Of a stretch of 64,000 bases of DNA, positions 39,237 through 47,520 are shown in pieces. The stretch lies in contig NZ_QDAH01000009.1 of assembly GCF_003075415.1 (NCBI RefSeq), positions 62,001 through 126,000 of the forward strand, read 5' to 3'. Under the pieces are notes generated by a model. That model was given only the letters and a program-made list of their open reading frames with translations, had not been told where the DNA came from and did no database searches. The stretch comes from Microvirga sp. KLBC 81. Its GTDB lineage: Bacteria; Pseudomonadota; Alphaproteobacteria; Rhizobiales; Beijerinckiaceae. Within the stretch, counting starts at the first letter, position 1, and the number at the start of each line of letters is the position of its first letter. Made by a program: the position numbers and the translations under genes.

Positions 39237-39974
39237 ATGCTGATCCAGACGGTCATTGCCGCAGCCCGCGATGTTTTCTCGCCGGCGCTTCGGCGCATCC
39301 TGTGGAAGTCCATCGGCCTGACGATCGCGCTGCTGGCGCTGGTCTGGCTCGTCCTGACGCGCCTGTTCGACACCTTTCTTTCGACACACGATCTGATCGC
39401 GAGCTACCCGATTCTCGACGTCTTCGCGTTCTTTCTCGCGGGCTTCGGCCTTTTCCTGGGACTGTTCTATCTGCTCCCCGCCGTCTCGGCGATCGTGGCG
39501 GGTTACTTTCTCGATGATGTGGCCGAAGTCGTCGAGCGCAAACACTATCCCGCCGATCTGCCGGGAAAGGCGCTGCCCCTCGGCAAAGCCATTCTCTATG
39601 GCCTGCGCTTCGGTGCCCTGTCGCTGGCCGTGAACTTGGTCGCCCTGCTCCTGCTCTTCGTGCCCGGCATCAATATCGGCGTGTTCTTCATCGCCAACGC
39701 CTATCTTCTCAGCCGCGAATATTTCGAGCTGGCGGCAGGTCGTTTCTGGAGCCCTGAAGAGGTCAAGCGCCTGCGCTACGAGCACCGGGGAACGGTGCTC
39801 GCGGCAGGCGCGGTTCTGGCGGGTCTTGTTCTCGTGCCGGTCTTGAACCTCATCACCCCGATCTTTGGAGCGGCGATGATGGTTCACCTGCACAAGGGCT
39901 TAATGGCTCGACGGCTGGCCGACGGCCGGCCCGGAAGCCCGCTCCGGGTGGAAGTCGGACGTCGCGCCTCCTGA
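39237..39974 (+). CDS. EI24/CysZ-like membrane protein
   Basis: A 245-aa protein with four or five hydrophobic segments (about 25-45, 60-90, 120-150, 185-215) and the EI24-type motif NAYLLSREYFELAAGRFWS. CysZ relatives in this family mediate sulfate uptake; function here is not proven. Its 3' end overlaps the convergent NDUFA9-like gene by 75 nt. Confidence 0.8.
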   Translation: MLIQTVIAAARDVFSPALRRILWKSIGLTIALLALVWLVLTRLFDTFLSTHDLIASYPILDVFAFFLAGFGLFLGLFYLLPAVSAIVAGYFLDDVAEVVERKHYPADLPGKALPLGKAILYGLRFGALSLAVNLVALLLLFVPGINIGVFFIANAYLLSREYFELAAGRFWSPEEVKRLRYEHRGTVLAAGAVLAGLVLVPVLNLITPIFGAAMMVHLHKGLMARRLADGRPGSPLRVEVGRRAS

Positions 39975-41000
39975 TTTCGCAGCCAGCAGGTCCGGCGTCG
40001 TGGGCGCTGCGTTGCGCTTGAGGTCGAACTGGCCGGTCTTGCGGAAGCGGATGAGGTAGGACGGCACGATGGCCTCAATGGTGGTGGGCGTGATGCCCAG
40101 GCCCTGGAGGGTGCGGCCCTCGCGGATGGCGGCTTCCGACACCACGTTGTCCTTCTCGAGCAGGATCGCCTGGTCGTGGGTGGTGACGATCTCGTCCGGC
40201 AGCAGGCCGAGAGTGAGCTTGTCGAGCCCGCCCATGACCGTGCCCTGGAAGCGGGCCACCGCATTCGGCACGGGCACGATCATCCGCTTGCGCTCGATGA
40301 CCTCGCAGACGAACTCCATCATCTGGCGCATGGTGCGGATTTCGGGGCCGCCGAGCTCGTAGGTGCCCGGCTTCACCGCGCCGTCGACCGCGCGCGCAAT
40401 GGCCTCGGCGACGTCGCCCACATAGACCGGCTGGAAACGGGTATCTGCGCCCGGCAGGGGCAGCACCGGCAGCATGCGGGCGAGCGACGCGAAACGGTTG
40501 AAGAGGCTGTCGCCCTGTCCGAACATGAGCGACGGGCGCAGGATCACCGCATCCGGACGGGCTTTCAGCAGGTTCGCCTCGCCGGCAGCCTTGGAGCGGG
40601 CATAGGCCGATTCGGAATTGGCATCGGCGCCGATGGCCGAGACATGGATGACGGACACCGCGTTCTTGGCGGCCTCCGCGATCAGGGCAGGGGCTTGCGC
40701 CTGAAGCGTGTCGAAGCGCTGGCGGCCGCCTTCCTGCAGGATGCCGACGAGGTTGATCACATGGTCGGCTCGCGCCACCGCATGGGCGATCGAGTCGGGA
40801 TAGCGCACATTGGCCTGGATCGCGTGGACCTGCCCCACTTTGCCCATGGGGAAGAAGCTCGCCCGGTTCGGCTGGCGGGTGGCGACCAGCACGCGGTAGC
40901 CGCGCTTGGCCAGGAGGCTCACCACATAGCGGCCGAGAAAGCCCGATCCGCCGAAGACCGTGACAATTTGCTGCTCAGGCGTGCGAAGCGCACCGATCAT
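39900..41000 (-). CDS. Complex I NDUFA9-like NAD(P)-binding protein
   Basis: A 366-aa atypical short-chain dehydrogenase with the motif VTVFGGSGFLGRYVVSLLAKRG (about 13-34). It has HVSAIGADANSESAYARSKAAGE in place of the catalytic Tyr-Lys region, and a C-terminal domain as in NDUFA9-type proteins. Alphaproteobacterial homologues are linked to respiratory complex I. The ATG at 41000 has a strong AGGAGG 6 nt upstream. Convergent 75-nt overlap with the EI24 gene. Confidence 0.87.
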   Translation of the reverse strand: MIGALRTPEQQIVTVFGGSGFLGRYVVSLLAKRGYRVLVATRQPNRASFFPMGKVGQVHAIQANVRYPDSIAHAVARADHVINLVGILQEGGRQRFDTLQAQAPALIAEAAKNAVSVIHVSAIGADANSESAYARSKAAGEANLLKARPDAVILRPSLMFGQGDSLFNRFASLARMLPVLPLPGADTRFQPVYVGDVAEAIARAVDGAVKPGTYELGGPEIRTMRQMMEFVCEVIERKRMIVPVPNAVARFQGTVMGGLDKLTLGLLPDEIVTTHDQAILLEKDNVVSEAAIREGRTLQGLGITPTTIEAIVPSYLIRFRKTGQFDLKRNAAPTTPDLLAAKSGGATSDFHPERASGPAVGQPSSH

Positions 41001-41188
41001 GAAAAGCCTCCTGTCCGCCAAGACTTGCAAAGGACTTGCAAGGGAGCTTGGGGGTGAATTTGGAATGTCTCTAGTCAAACGACGTCCCCCTGTGAAGGGG
41101 CGTCGCACCAAGAAAGCGCACGAACCGCATTTTCAGTGATTGACGCGAAGCCCCAAGCACCTTAAACGAACCCTCGCCGAACAGGCAT

Positions 41189-41273
41189 GCCCAGGTGGCG
41201 GAATTGGTAGACGCGCTGGTTTCAGGTACCAGTGGTGCAAGCCGTGGAGGTTCGAGTCCTCTCCTGGGCACCA
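41189..41273 (+). tRNA. tRNA-Leu (CAG)
   Basis: 85 nt. Acceptor GCCCAGG/CCTGGGC, D-arm GCGGAATTGGTAGACGC, anticodon stem CTGGT/ACCAG with loop TTCAGGT giving anticodon CAG, a long class II variable arm, T-loop GGTTCGAGTCC, and an encoded CCA end. Confidence 0.97.
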
Positions 41274-41290
41274 ACCCTCTCTCGAGGGTT
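41273..41290 (+). terminator. Hairpin after tRNA-Leu
   Basis: AACCCTC-TCTC-GAGGGTT forms a perfect 7-bp stem directly after the tRNA. No T-run follows (GAAGTGTTG), so it may be a processing or weak termination signal. Confidence 0.35.
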
Positions 41291-41475
41291 GAAGTGTTGA
41301 TCTTCTGACAGAATTGATCCGGCGACCGGTACACGACCCGGCACGGATGGTCGCGATCATATGGGTCGCAAAATGGCCTATGCTGGCAGGCGCAGCGATT
41401 CAGCAAATCTGCAAGCGCTGCGAGACACTCCTGGTGAGAGCACGCCGGCAAACAAGATCTTCCTCATGAATCCGA

Positions 41476-41859
41476 TCAGATGGTCATCCGGGCCCCCACC
41501 TCGACCGCCCGGTCCTCGGGGATGCAGAACTGGTCCGTGATGTCGCTCGCGGACCGCGCCAGCGGGATGAAGAGGTAATCCTGCCAGAGCGGCAGGCCTG
41601 ACTGCGCCGAGGCTTGCAGCGCCCGCCGCGACAGGAAGAACGACGCGTTCGCCAGGTCGAAGTTCGCCGCCTCCAGCGCCCTGGGCACGTTCGGGTGCTC
41701 CATGAAGCCGAAGCGCACCGTCACCCGCGAGAACCGCTCCGAGAGCTTCTCCGTGGTGATGCGGCCTTCATCGGGACGGCGCGGGATCTCCTCGGTCACC
41801 ACGGTCAGGATCACGTTCCGATCGTGCAGCACCTTGTTGTGTTTCATGTTATGCAGAGC
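41476..41859 (-). pseudogene. C-terminal fragment of a Kup potassium transporter
   Basis: About 127 residues match only the cytoplasmic C-terminal domain of Kup (full length about 630 aa). They begin [20 protein letters not shown] and run through [15 protein letters not shown] and [10 protein letters not shown] to [17 protein letters not shown]. None of the 12 membrane helices is present. The frame is open 5' to 41976, but that part has no Kup similarity. The fragment cannot transport potassium by itself. It lies between tRNA-Leu and corA. Confidence 0.8.
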
Positions 41860-42005
41860 AGGGCGGCCGAATCGTCCTGAGCGTAGGGTATTCGGCGTCT
41901 TCGTGGCCTGACGTAGCTCTGCGGCACAGAGTTGCCCTTGGGGAGAGGTGGGGTGTCGGCTCCTCCACGGCGGCACCCTGTGGGGCTGAAGGGCGTTGAT
42001 TGATC

Positions 42006-43019
42006 ATGGCGAACTCTCTCAGGCTCGTTGCAGCGCAGGCTGAAAAACCACCAGGAGTGGTCGCGTCGGCCGCCTATGCGGGTGGTCGGCGTTTGGCTGA
42101 TATTGCCGTCGAGGAAGCCGGCGAGTGGTCGCGCAAGCCCGGACACGTAGTCTGGATCGGCCTGCACGAGCCCGGCTTGGACCTCCTGCGGCGACTCCAA
42201 CAGGAATTCGGCCTGCACGAGCTTGCCATCGAGGACGCCCTCAAGGCGCACCAGCGGCCCAAGCTCGAACAGTACGGCGAGGCCTTCTTCATCGTTGCGC
42301 GCACGGCCCAGATGCTGGACGGGCGCATCGCCTTTGGCGAGACCCATCTGTTCGTTGGACAAGGTTATGTGGTCTCCGTCCGCCACGGCGCCTCGACGTC
42401 TTATACTCCCGTGCGCGAACGCTGCGAGGCGGCTCCCAAGGCGCTCTCAGAGGGCGAGGACTTCATCCTCTATGCCATTCTCGACTTCATCGTCGACAAC
42501 TACATGCCGGTCATCGAGACCATCCAGGCGGAAGTGGAGGAGATCGAGGACAGCGTCCTGGGCGCGAACCCATTACAGGATCAGATGACACGGATCTACC
42601 AGCTCCGCCGGGATCTGCTGCGCCTGCGTAACGCCGCCGCCCCGCTGGTGGAGGTCTGCCGCCGCCTCGAACAGCCGGGTCTGCCGGGGGTGGATGCTGC
42701 GATGCAGCCGCTGTTCCGCGACGTCTCCGACCACATCCGCCGGGTACAGGAGGAGATCGAGTCTTTGCGCGAGGTGCTGGCGTTTGCGTTCGAGACCAGC
42801 CTGATGACAGGGCAGGCGCAGCAGACCGAGATCACGCGCAGGCTGGCAGCCTGGGCGGCGATCCTGGCGGTGCCGACGGCGGTGGCCGGCATCTATGGCA
42901 TGAACTTCGACATCCTGCCCGAGTTGCACTGGAGATACGGTTATCCGTTCGTGATGCTGATGATCGCAACGGTGTGCGGATGGTTGTATTGGCGCTTCCG
43001 GCGGGACCGCTGGCTGTGA
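42006..43019 (+). CDS. CorA-family magnesium/divalent metal transporter
   Basis: A 337-aa protein with a large cytoplasmic domain (1-270, with helices around QAEVEEIEDSVLGANPLQDQM and QLRRDLLRLRNAAAPLVEVC). Two C-terminal helices follow, joined by the selectivity motif YGMNFDILPEL; the tail is YWRFRRDRWL. Start ATG at 42006 or TTG at 42000. The stop TGA abuts repeat copy F. Confidence 0.92.
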   Translation: MANSLRLVAAQAEKPPGVVASAAYAGGRRLADIAVEEAGEWSRKPGHVVWIGLHEPGLDLLRRLQQEFGLHELAIEDALKAHQRPKLEQYGEAFFIVARTAQMLDGRIAFGETHLFVGQGYVVSVRHGASTSYTPVRERCEAAPKALSEGEDFILYAILDFIVDNYMPVIETIQAEVEEIEDSVLGANPLQDQMTRIYQLRRDLLRLRNAAAPLVEVCRRLEQPGLPGVDAAMQPLFRDVSDHIRRVQEEIESLREVLAFAFETSLMTGQAQQTEITRRLAAWAAILAVPTAVAGIYGMNFDILPELHWRYGYPFVMLMIATVCGWLYWRFRRDRWL

Positions 43020-43155
43020 GCGCATCGTGCGGAACCGGAGGTCCGCGTCAGCGAAAAGGGGACCCGGTTTCCGCCCCCAACGATGCACCGCTTTAAAGAG
43101 AGAGCATCGGATCGATCCCGAAGTCCAAGGCCGCTTTTCGGGTCCGAGGCTCTAT
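43019..43155 (+). repeat. Interspersed palindromic repeat, family 1, copy F
   Basis: Directly follows the corA stop: GCGCATCGTGCGGAACCGG, GTCCGCGTCAGCGAAAA, GGGGACCCGGTTTCC, CAACGATGC, GAGCATCGGATCGATCCC, ending GGTCCGAGGCTCTAT. More diverged than copies A and B. Confidence 0.85.
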
Positions 43156-43437
43156 ACCCCAAGTGATCCTGATCATCCTGCTCGGCATCTTTCTGACCAT
43201 GCCCTACGCCCGCATCGGCACCAACGTCATCGGGTTCAGGATCGGACACTTGATATGGCGGGGCGCGCTGCCGAACAGCGGGCGAGCCTGATCAAGGGAG
43301 TGGTGCGGATCACGATGCCGTCATGCTGCGGTGTCAGGGCGGTGATGGCGGATTCACGCCTTCCTGGAGTTGCCCCTCGTCTTGGAGAGACTCGACACCA
43401 ATTGAGTGGATGACGCACGGATCAAAGGAGGTGAGGG
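43156..43437. other. Gap without a convincing gene
   Basis: From a GTG at 43161 the plus strand encodes about 43 residues beginning VILIILLGIFLTMPYARIG; hydrophobic, faintly like small DUF3309 membrane proteins, but without a ribosome binding site and possibly a remnant. Nothing else is seen except the strong AAAGGAGG site at its end that serves the next gene. Confidence 0.4.
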
Positions 43438-43683
43438 ATGCAGCTCAGCGAGACCGCCTGCGAGATCCTTGACTTCTTGCGTGAGACACACCGGAAGCCC
43501 GGCGCTCGCATGACCATGGCAACCTTGGACGCGCATTTCGGAACGGATCCGGCTGTCGCCGTGGCTGTTTCCGAGTTGAAGCATAATGGATACGTGACCA
43601 CACCCGACGCCGGGACAATCGAACTGACCGATCGAGGCTTCGATGCGCTCCATCGCAGAGATTACCGCACAGACCCCGAATGA
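43438..43683 (+). CDS. Small winged-helix-like hypothetical protein, 81 aa
   Basis: Preceded by a near-perfect ribosome binding site (AAAGGAGGTGA, 3-4 nt before the ATG). The sequence MQLSETACEILDFLRETHR ... AVAVSELKHNGYVTTPDAGTIELTDRGFDAL reads like a winged helix (helix-turn-helix plus a beta wing), so DNA binding is possible. Flanked by repeat copies F and G, which could be relevant to how it arrived. Family not recognised. Confidence 0.65.
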   Translation: MQLSETACEILDFLRETHRKPGARMTMATLDAHFGTDPAVAVAVSELKHNGYVTTPDAGTIELTDRGFDALHRRDYRTDPE

Positions 43684-43724
43684 AAAGGGATCGGCAGGCG
43701 ACCCTCGACCCGGGCAGGTGTCGG

Positions 43725-43864
43725 CTAGAGCCTCGGGCGTGAAAAGTGGACTTGCCCTTTTGGGGCTCATCCGATGGTCCTTTCCTAGAGGAGCGCCTCT
43801 GGGGAGCGGAAAACCGGATCCCCTTTTCGCTGACGCGGCCCTTCGGGTCCGCACGATGCGCTAG
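43725..43864 (-). repeat. Interspersed palindromic repeat, family 1, copy G
   Basis: An inverted copy bounded by CTAG at both ends: CTAGAGCCTCGGGCGTGAAA, AGTGGACTTGCCC, TCATCCGATGG, GGAGCGCCTCTGGGG, CCCCTTTTCGCTGACGCGG, CCCTTCGGGTCCGCACGA. The right CTAG supplies the TAG stop of the NDH-2 gene. Confidence 0.88.
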
Positions 43865-45222
43865 CGCCAGTCTGCGCCCGACGGAGCCGCCTGGTCGCTC
43901 CGGGGCTCGCGGCTCACTTCGACCGAAGAGGCCCGGGGCCGCACCTTTTCCGCCTGTGCGGCTTCCTGCTCCACAGGGCTGTCGACGATGAGGCGCGCCC
44001 CGCGCTGGTAGGTCAGGTAGTTCCAGAACCAGCTGAACGCGACCACGGCCCGGTTGCGCAATCCGATCAGAAAATAAATGTGCGCGAAGCCCCAGAACAA
44101 CCAACCGAGGAAGCCTTTGAGGTGAACATGATCGAGCCGCACCACCGCCGCCTTGCGCCCGATCGTGGCGAGGTCACCCTGGTGCCGGTAGCGGAACGCA
44201 CCGGGCGGCGTCCTGTGCGAAGTCCGCGCTGTAATCACCTCGGCCACATAGCGCCCCATCTGCTTGGCGGCAGGCGCGATGCCGGGCGCCGCCTTTCCGT
44301 CAGCATCCACCACTGCAGCAGTATCCCCGATCGCGAAGATCTCCGGCCGGCCTGGGATTGTCAGGTCGGGGCCGACCTTGGCCCGCCCGGCCCGATCCCT
44401 TTCGGCTCCGATCCACTCGGCCGCCGGGGAAGCGACGACACCCGCAGCCCATACGATCGTGCCAGCCTCGATCCGTGTATCCTCCAGGTCGACCCCACGC
44501 TCATCACAATTGATGACCCGGGCCGAAGTCCTGACCTCTACGCCCATCCGTTCCAGCGCCTGCCGCGCATAATCTGACAGGTCGGCCGGAAAGGCGGGCA
44601 GGAGCCTGGGCCCGGCCTCAATGAGGATCACCCGAGCGGCGTGCGGATCAATCCGGCGGAACTCGGCCGGCAGGGCATGATGCGCCACTTCCGCAATGGC
44701 CCCGGCCATCTCGACGCCTGTAGGGCCGCCCCCCACCACCACGAAGGTGAGAAGACGCTTCTGGTCTGCCGCGTCCTCCATCAATTCCGCCTTCTCGAAG
44801 GCCATCAGGATCCTGCGGCGGATGGCGGTCGCATCCTCGATCTGCTTCAGTCCCGGTGCGACAGAAGTCCATTCCGGATGGCCGAAATAGGAGTGCGTCG
44901 CGCCTGTGGCGAGGACAAGATAATCGTAAGGAATGGTCACGGATCCGACATGGACGAGTCGCGCATCGACATCGACACTCGTCACGTTCGCCATCAGGAC
45001 AGTGGCGTTCGTCTGCCGCCTGAGAATGCCCCGGATCGGCCAGGCGATGTCCGCGGGCGACAGGGCCGCGGTGGCGACCTGATACAGCAGGGGCTGGAAA
45101 TAATGGAAGTTATGGCGGTCGACGACGGTCACGTCGACCGGAGCGCCCGCCAGGGACTGTGCGACCGTCAATCCACCGAACCCAGCCCCGATGATCACGA
45201 CCCTCGGCATGTTGGCGGCCAT
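43861..45222 (-). CDS. ndh: Type II NADH dehydrogenase (NDH-2 family)
   Basis: A 453-aa membrane-bound flavoprotein that passes electrons from NADH to quinone without proton pumping. FAD motif VVIIGAGFGGLTVAQSL (about 8-24), NADH motif VVVGGGPTGVEMAGAIAE (about 165-182), second FAD motif IFAIGDTAAV, and a C-terminal membrane-anchoring stretch GFLGWLFWGFAHIYFLIGLRN. The last 45 residues after the hydrophobic segment are Glu/Ala/Arg-rich and low in conservation; the TAG stop lies in repeat copy G. Confidence 0.9.
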   Translation of the reverse strand: MAANMPRVVIIGAGFGGLTVAQSLAGAPVDVTVVDRHNFHYFQPLLYQVATAALSPADIAWPIRGILRRQTNATVLMANVTSVDVDARLVHVGSVTIPYDYLVLATGATHSYFGHPEWTSVAPGLKQIEDATAIRRRILMAFEKAELMEDAADQKRLLTFVVVGGGPTGVEMAGAIAEVAHHALPAEFRRIDPHAARVILIEAGPRLLPAFPADLSDYARQALERMGVEVRTSARVINCDERGVDLEDTRIEAGTIVWAAGVVASPAAEWIGAERDRAGRAKVGPDLTIPGRPEIFAIGDTAAVVDADGKAAPGIAPAAKQMGRYVAEVITARTSHRTPPGAFRYRHQGDLATIGRKAAVVRLDHVHLKGFLGWLFWGFAHIYFLIGLRNRAVVAFSWFWNYLTYQRGARLIVDSPVEQEAAQAEKVRPRASSVEVSREPRSDQAAPSGADWR

Positions 45223-45443
45223 GGTGCTCTCGCTGTCGTTGCATTGGGGCGGTGCCCCGCGTGAGGGTTTCGCCTGCCAGCCAATCGATGCCGATCAGGG
45301 ATGTTCCCCAATCGAAGTGGTTTTGCAGGGATAATCACAGACGCACACTTCCCTTAGAGACAAGGCTACACGATTGGGACAAGCGGATGGTCCGATCGCT
45401 CTTCGCTTTCAACTACTGGCCTCTCCTATCCGGGCCGTCCTGC

Positions 45444-46367
45444 TCAGCGCTCCAGGATAGGCCTGATCTCCTGAAGGTTTTCGATGGTGTGCTCCAGGTG
45501 GCGGCGCAGCGCCTGCGAGGCTTCCTCGTTTTTGCCGCGTTCCAGCAGATCGAGAATCTGGAGATGCTCTTCGCATTGCTGGCGATAGCGCTTGCGGTCG
45601 ATCATCGAGCGGTATGACAGCAAACGGCGGACGCGGTTGATGCGCCGGACGGCTTCGAGAAAAAACGGGTTGCCCGACGCTCCGATGATCGCCTCGTGGA
45701 ACCGCACGCCTCGTTCGTGGAGCGCATCGGCACTGTCCGTTTCGATGGCACCGCCGAGAAGCCGTAGCTCCGCCTCGCGGCACCGCGCCGCCGTCTCGGG
45801 ATCAAGGTGGTAAGTGGGCTCAAGCAGGGCGGCAGGTTCAAGAGCCAGACGGACGCGGTAGGTTTGCTCCAGGCTTTCAGGCGTGGTGAGCATGGGCGAA
45901 AAGGACCAGCCATAGCCAGGCCGGCGCTCGGCCCAGCCTTCCTGCGCGATCCGACCCAAGACGGTGTTCAGTTGCGCCTTCGTGGCCCCATAGGTTTCCT
46001 TCAGATAGGCCTCGGAGGCTGGATCCGGCAGGCGACCGTGGAGATGATCCTCGGCGATCCTGAAATAGATGTCGGAGGTGTCGTCTCTTGCGACGAGACC
46101 CAGTGTTTCCGGTGAAGCGTCTTTGGCTTCCGACACGAAGTAGCCCCGGTTGCGCTCATGGGTGAGGACGCCTTTCGTGGCGAGCAACTGCAAAGCCTGG
46201 CCGATGGGAAAGCGGGAGACGCTGAAGCGTTCGGCGAGCTCCTGTGCCGTGACGTGCGTTCCGACCGCCAGTCTGGACCCGCGAATATGCTCCAGGATCT
46301 GTGCGGCGAGCCCCTCGGTCATTTCCCGTTTGTTCCCGGATGCGGGTTCACTGACTGAGACACTCAT
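45444..46367 (-). CDS. GntR-family regulator with two winged-helix domains and an FCD domain
   Basis: A 307-aa regulator, longer than usual FadR-type proteins (about 230 aa). Two winged helices in a row are visible: residues about 17-78 (LAAQILEHIRGSRLAVGTHV; FSVSRFPIGQALQLLATKGVL) and about 95-160 (DIYFRIAEDHLHGRLPDPAS; TKAQLNTVLGRIAQEGWAERRPGYGW). An FCD ligand-binding domain follows (about 175-300; HERGVRFHEAIIGASGNPFFLE, the His-based metal/acid site). Third gene of acnA-tctC-gntR, 132 nt downstream of tctC. Likely senses an organic acid. Confidence 0.87.
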   Translation of the reverse strand: MSVSVSEPASGNKREMTEGLAAQILEHIRGSRLAVGTHVTAQELAERFSVSRFPIGQALQLLATKGVLTHERNRGYFVSEAKDASPETLGLVARDDTSDIYFRIAEDHLHGRLPDPASEAYLKETYGATKAQLNTVLGRIAQEGWAERRPGYGWSFSPMLTTPESLEQTYRVRLALEPAALLEPTYHLDPETAARCREAELRLLGGAIETDSADALHERGVRFHEAIIGASGNPFFLEAVRRINRVRRLLSYRSMIDRKRYRQQCEEHLQILDLLERGKNEEASQALRRHLEHTIENLQEIRPILER

Positions 46368-46499
46368 CGAAAAACCTGACCTCGCCCCTGGAAACGGAGC
46401 TCTTCTTTCCTGCGATTCCCGCCCGGTATAGCACCGCACTTTGAAATTCGCAGGAGAGTGGCTGGGAGATCGTCGACTCAATCTCCCAGCCGATTGTCA

Positions 46500-47465
46500 T
46501 CAGGACTTCACGAGCCCGACCGAGCGCAGGACGTCGCCGACACGCACCTGCTCTTCCTTGAGGAAGGCCGTGAAGGGTTCGCCGGCAAGATAGAAGTCCT
46601 CCCAACCCCTCTGCTTCAGGATCTCGGCCCATTCCTTGGACTTGACCAGCTTGTCCATGGTGTCGGTCAGAGCCTTCTTCTGGTCGGCCGTGATGCCCGG
46701 GCCGGCCATGATGGCGCGCCAGTTCACGACTTCGACATCCATGCCCTGCTCCTTGAGGGTCGGAACGTCGGCGTTCGCAAGCCGCTTGCCGGACGAGATC
46801 GCAAGCGCCCGCAGCTTGCCGGCCTTGATCTGGCTCTCGAACTCGCCGTAACCGGAGATGCCGGCCGTCACGCGCCCGCCGAGCATCGCCGCGAGGGCTT
46901 CGCCGCCCCCCGAGAAGGCGATGTAGTTGACCTTCGACGGATCGGAACCTGCCGCCTTGGCGAAGAGCGCCGCGAGGATGTGGTCGGCGCCGCCTGCGGA
47001 ACCGCCGGCCCAGGTGACCTTCGCCGGATCGGCCTTCACGGCATCGGCCAGCTCCTTGACCGATTTGATCGGCGAGTTGGCGGGCACGACAATCACGAGC
47101 GGATCGCCGGTGAGACGCGCGATCGGGGTCACCTGATCGAGAGTGACCGGCGACTTGTTGGTGAGGATCGCGCCGACCATGGTGATGCCGTTGACCATGA
47201 GCTGGCTCGGGTCGCCCTTCGCCTGGTTGACGAACTGGGCCAGACCAACCATTCCGCCGGCACCCGTGACATTGGTCACCTGAACGCTCTTGGCGAGACC
47301 CGTCTGCGTGAGCACCTGCTGAATGGAGCGGGCCGCCGAGTCCCAGCCGCCGCCCGGTCCCGCCGGAGCCATGATCTTGAGTTCCTGCTGCGCGAAAGCC
47401 GACGAGGCGACGAGCGTCAGAGCTGCAACGGCAACGCCGCGGATTGTCTTGGTGAAGTGGCTCAC
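46500..47465 (-). CDS. TctC-family tripartite tricarboxylate transporter substrate-binding protein
   Basis: A 321-aa periplasmic binding protein. Signal peptide about 1-25 (VAVAALTLVASSAFA, cleavage before QQELKIM). The TctC motifs GGGWDSAARSIQQVL and NVTGAGGMVGLAQF are present. The GTG at 47465 has GGGAGG 5 nt upstream. It follows the aconitase gene by 55 nt. No TctA or TctB membrane gene is in the window, so it is an orphan receptor here and may serve distant permeases or signalling. Confidence 0.92.
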   Translation of the reverse strand: MSHFTKTIRGVAVAALTLVASSAFAQQELKIMAPAGPGGGWDSAARSIQQVLTQTGLAKSVQVTNVTGAGGMVGLAQFVNQAKGDPSQLMVNGITMVGAILTNKSPVTLDQVTPIARLTGDPLVIVVPANSPIKSVKELADAVKADPAKVTWAGGSAGGADHILAALFAKAAGSDPSKVNYIAFSGGGEALAAMLGGRVTAGISGYGEFESQIKAGKLRALAISSGKRLANADVPTLKEQGMDVEVVNWRAIMAGPGITADQKKALTDTMDKLVKSKEWAEILKQRGWEDFYLAGEPFTAFLKEEQVRVGDVLRSVGLVKS

Positions 47466-47520
47466 GAGTTCCTCCCTTAAAGGTTGCGTGAGATGTTGAA
47501 CGCAAAGTGGATGTTGCCGC

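Noticed and set aside
41274..41475. An attachment-site copy of the tRNA-Leu 3' end
   Set aside because: I found no second copy of the T-arm/acceptor segment in the window and no integrase gene.
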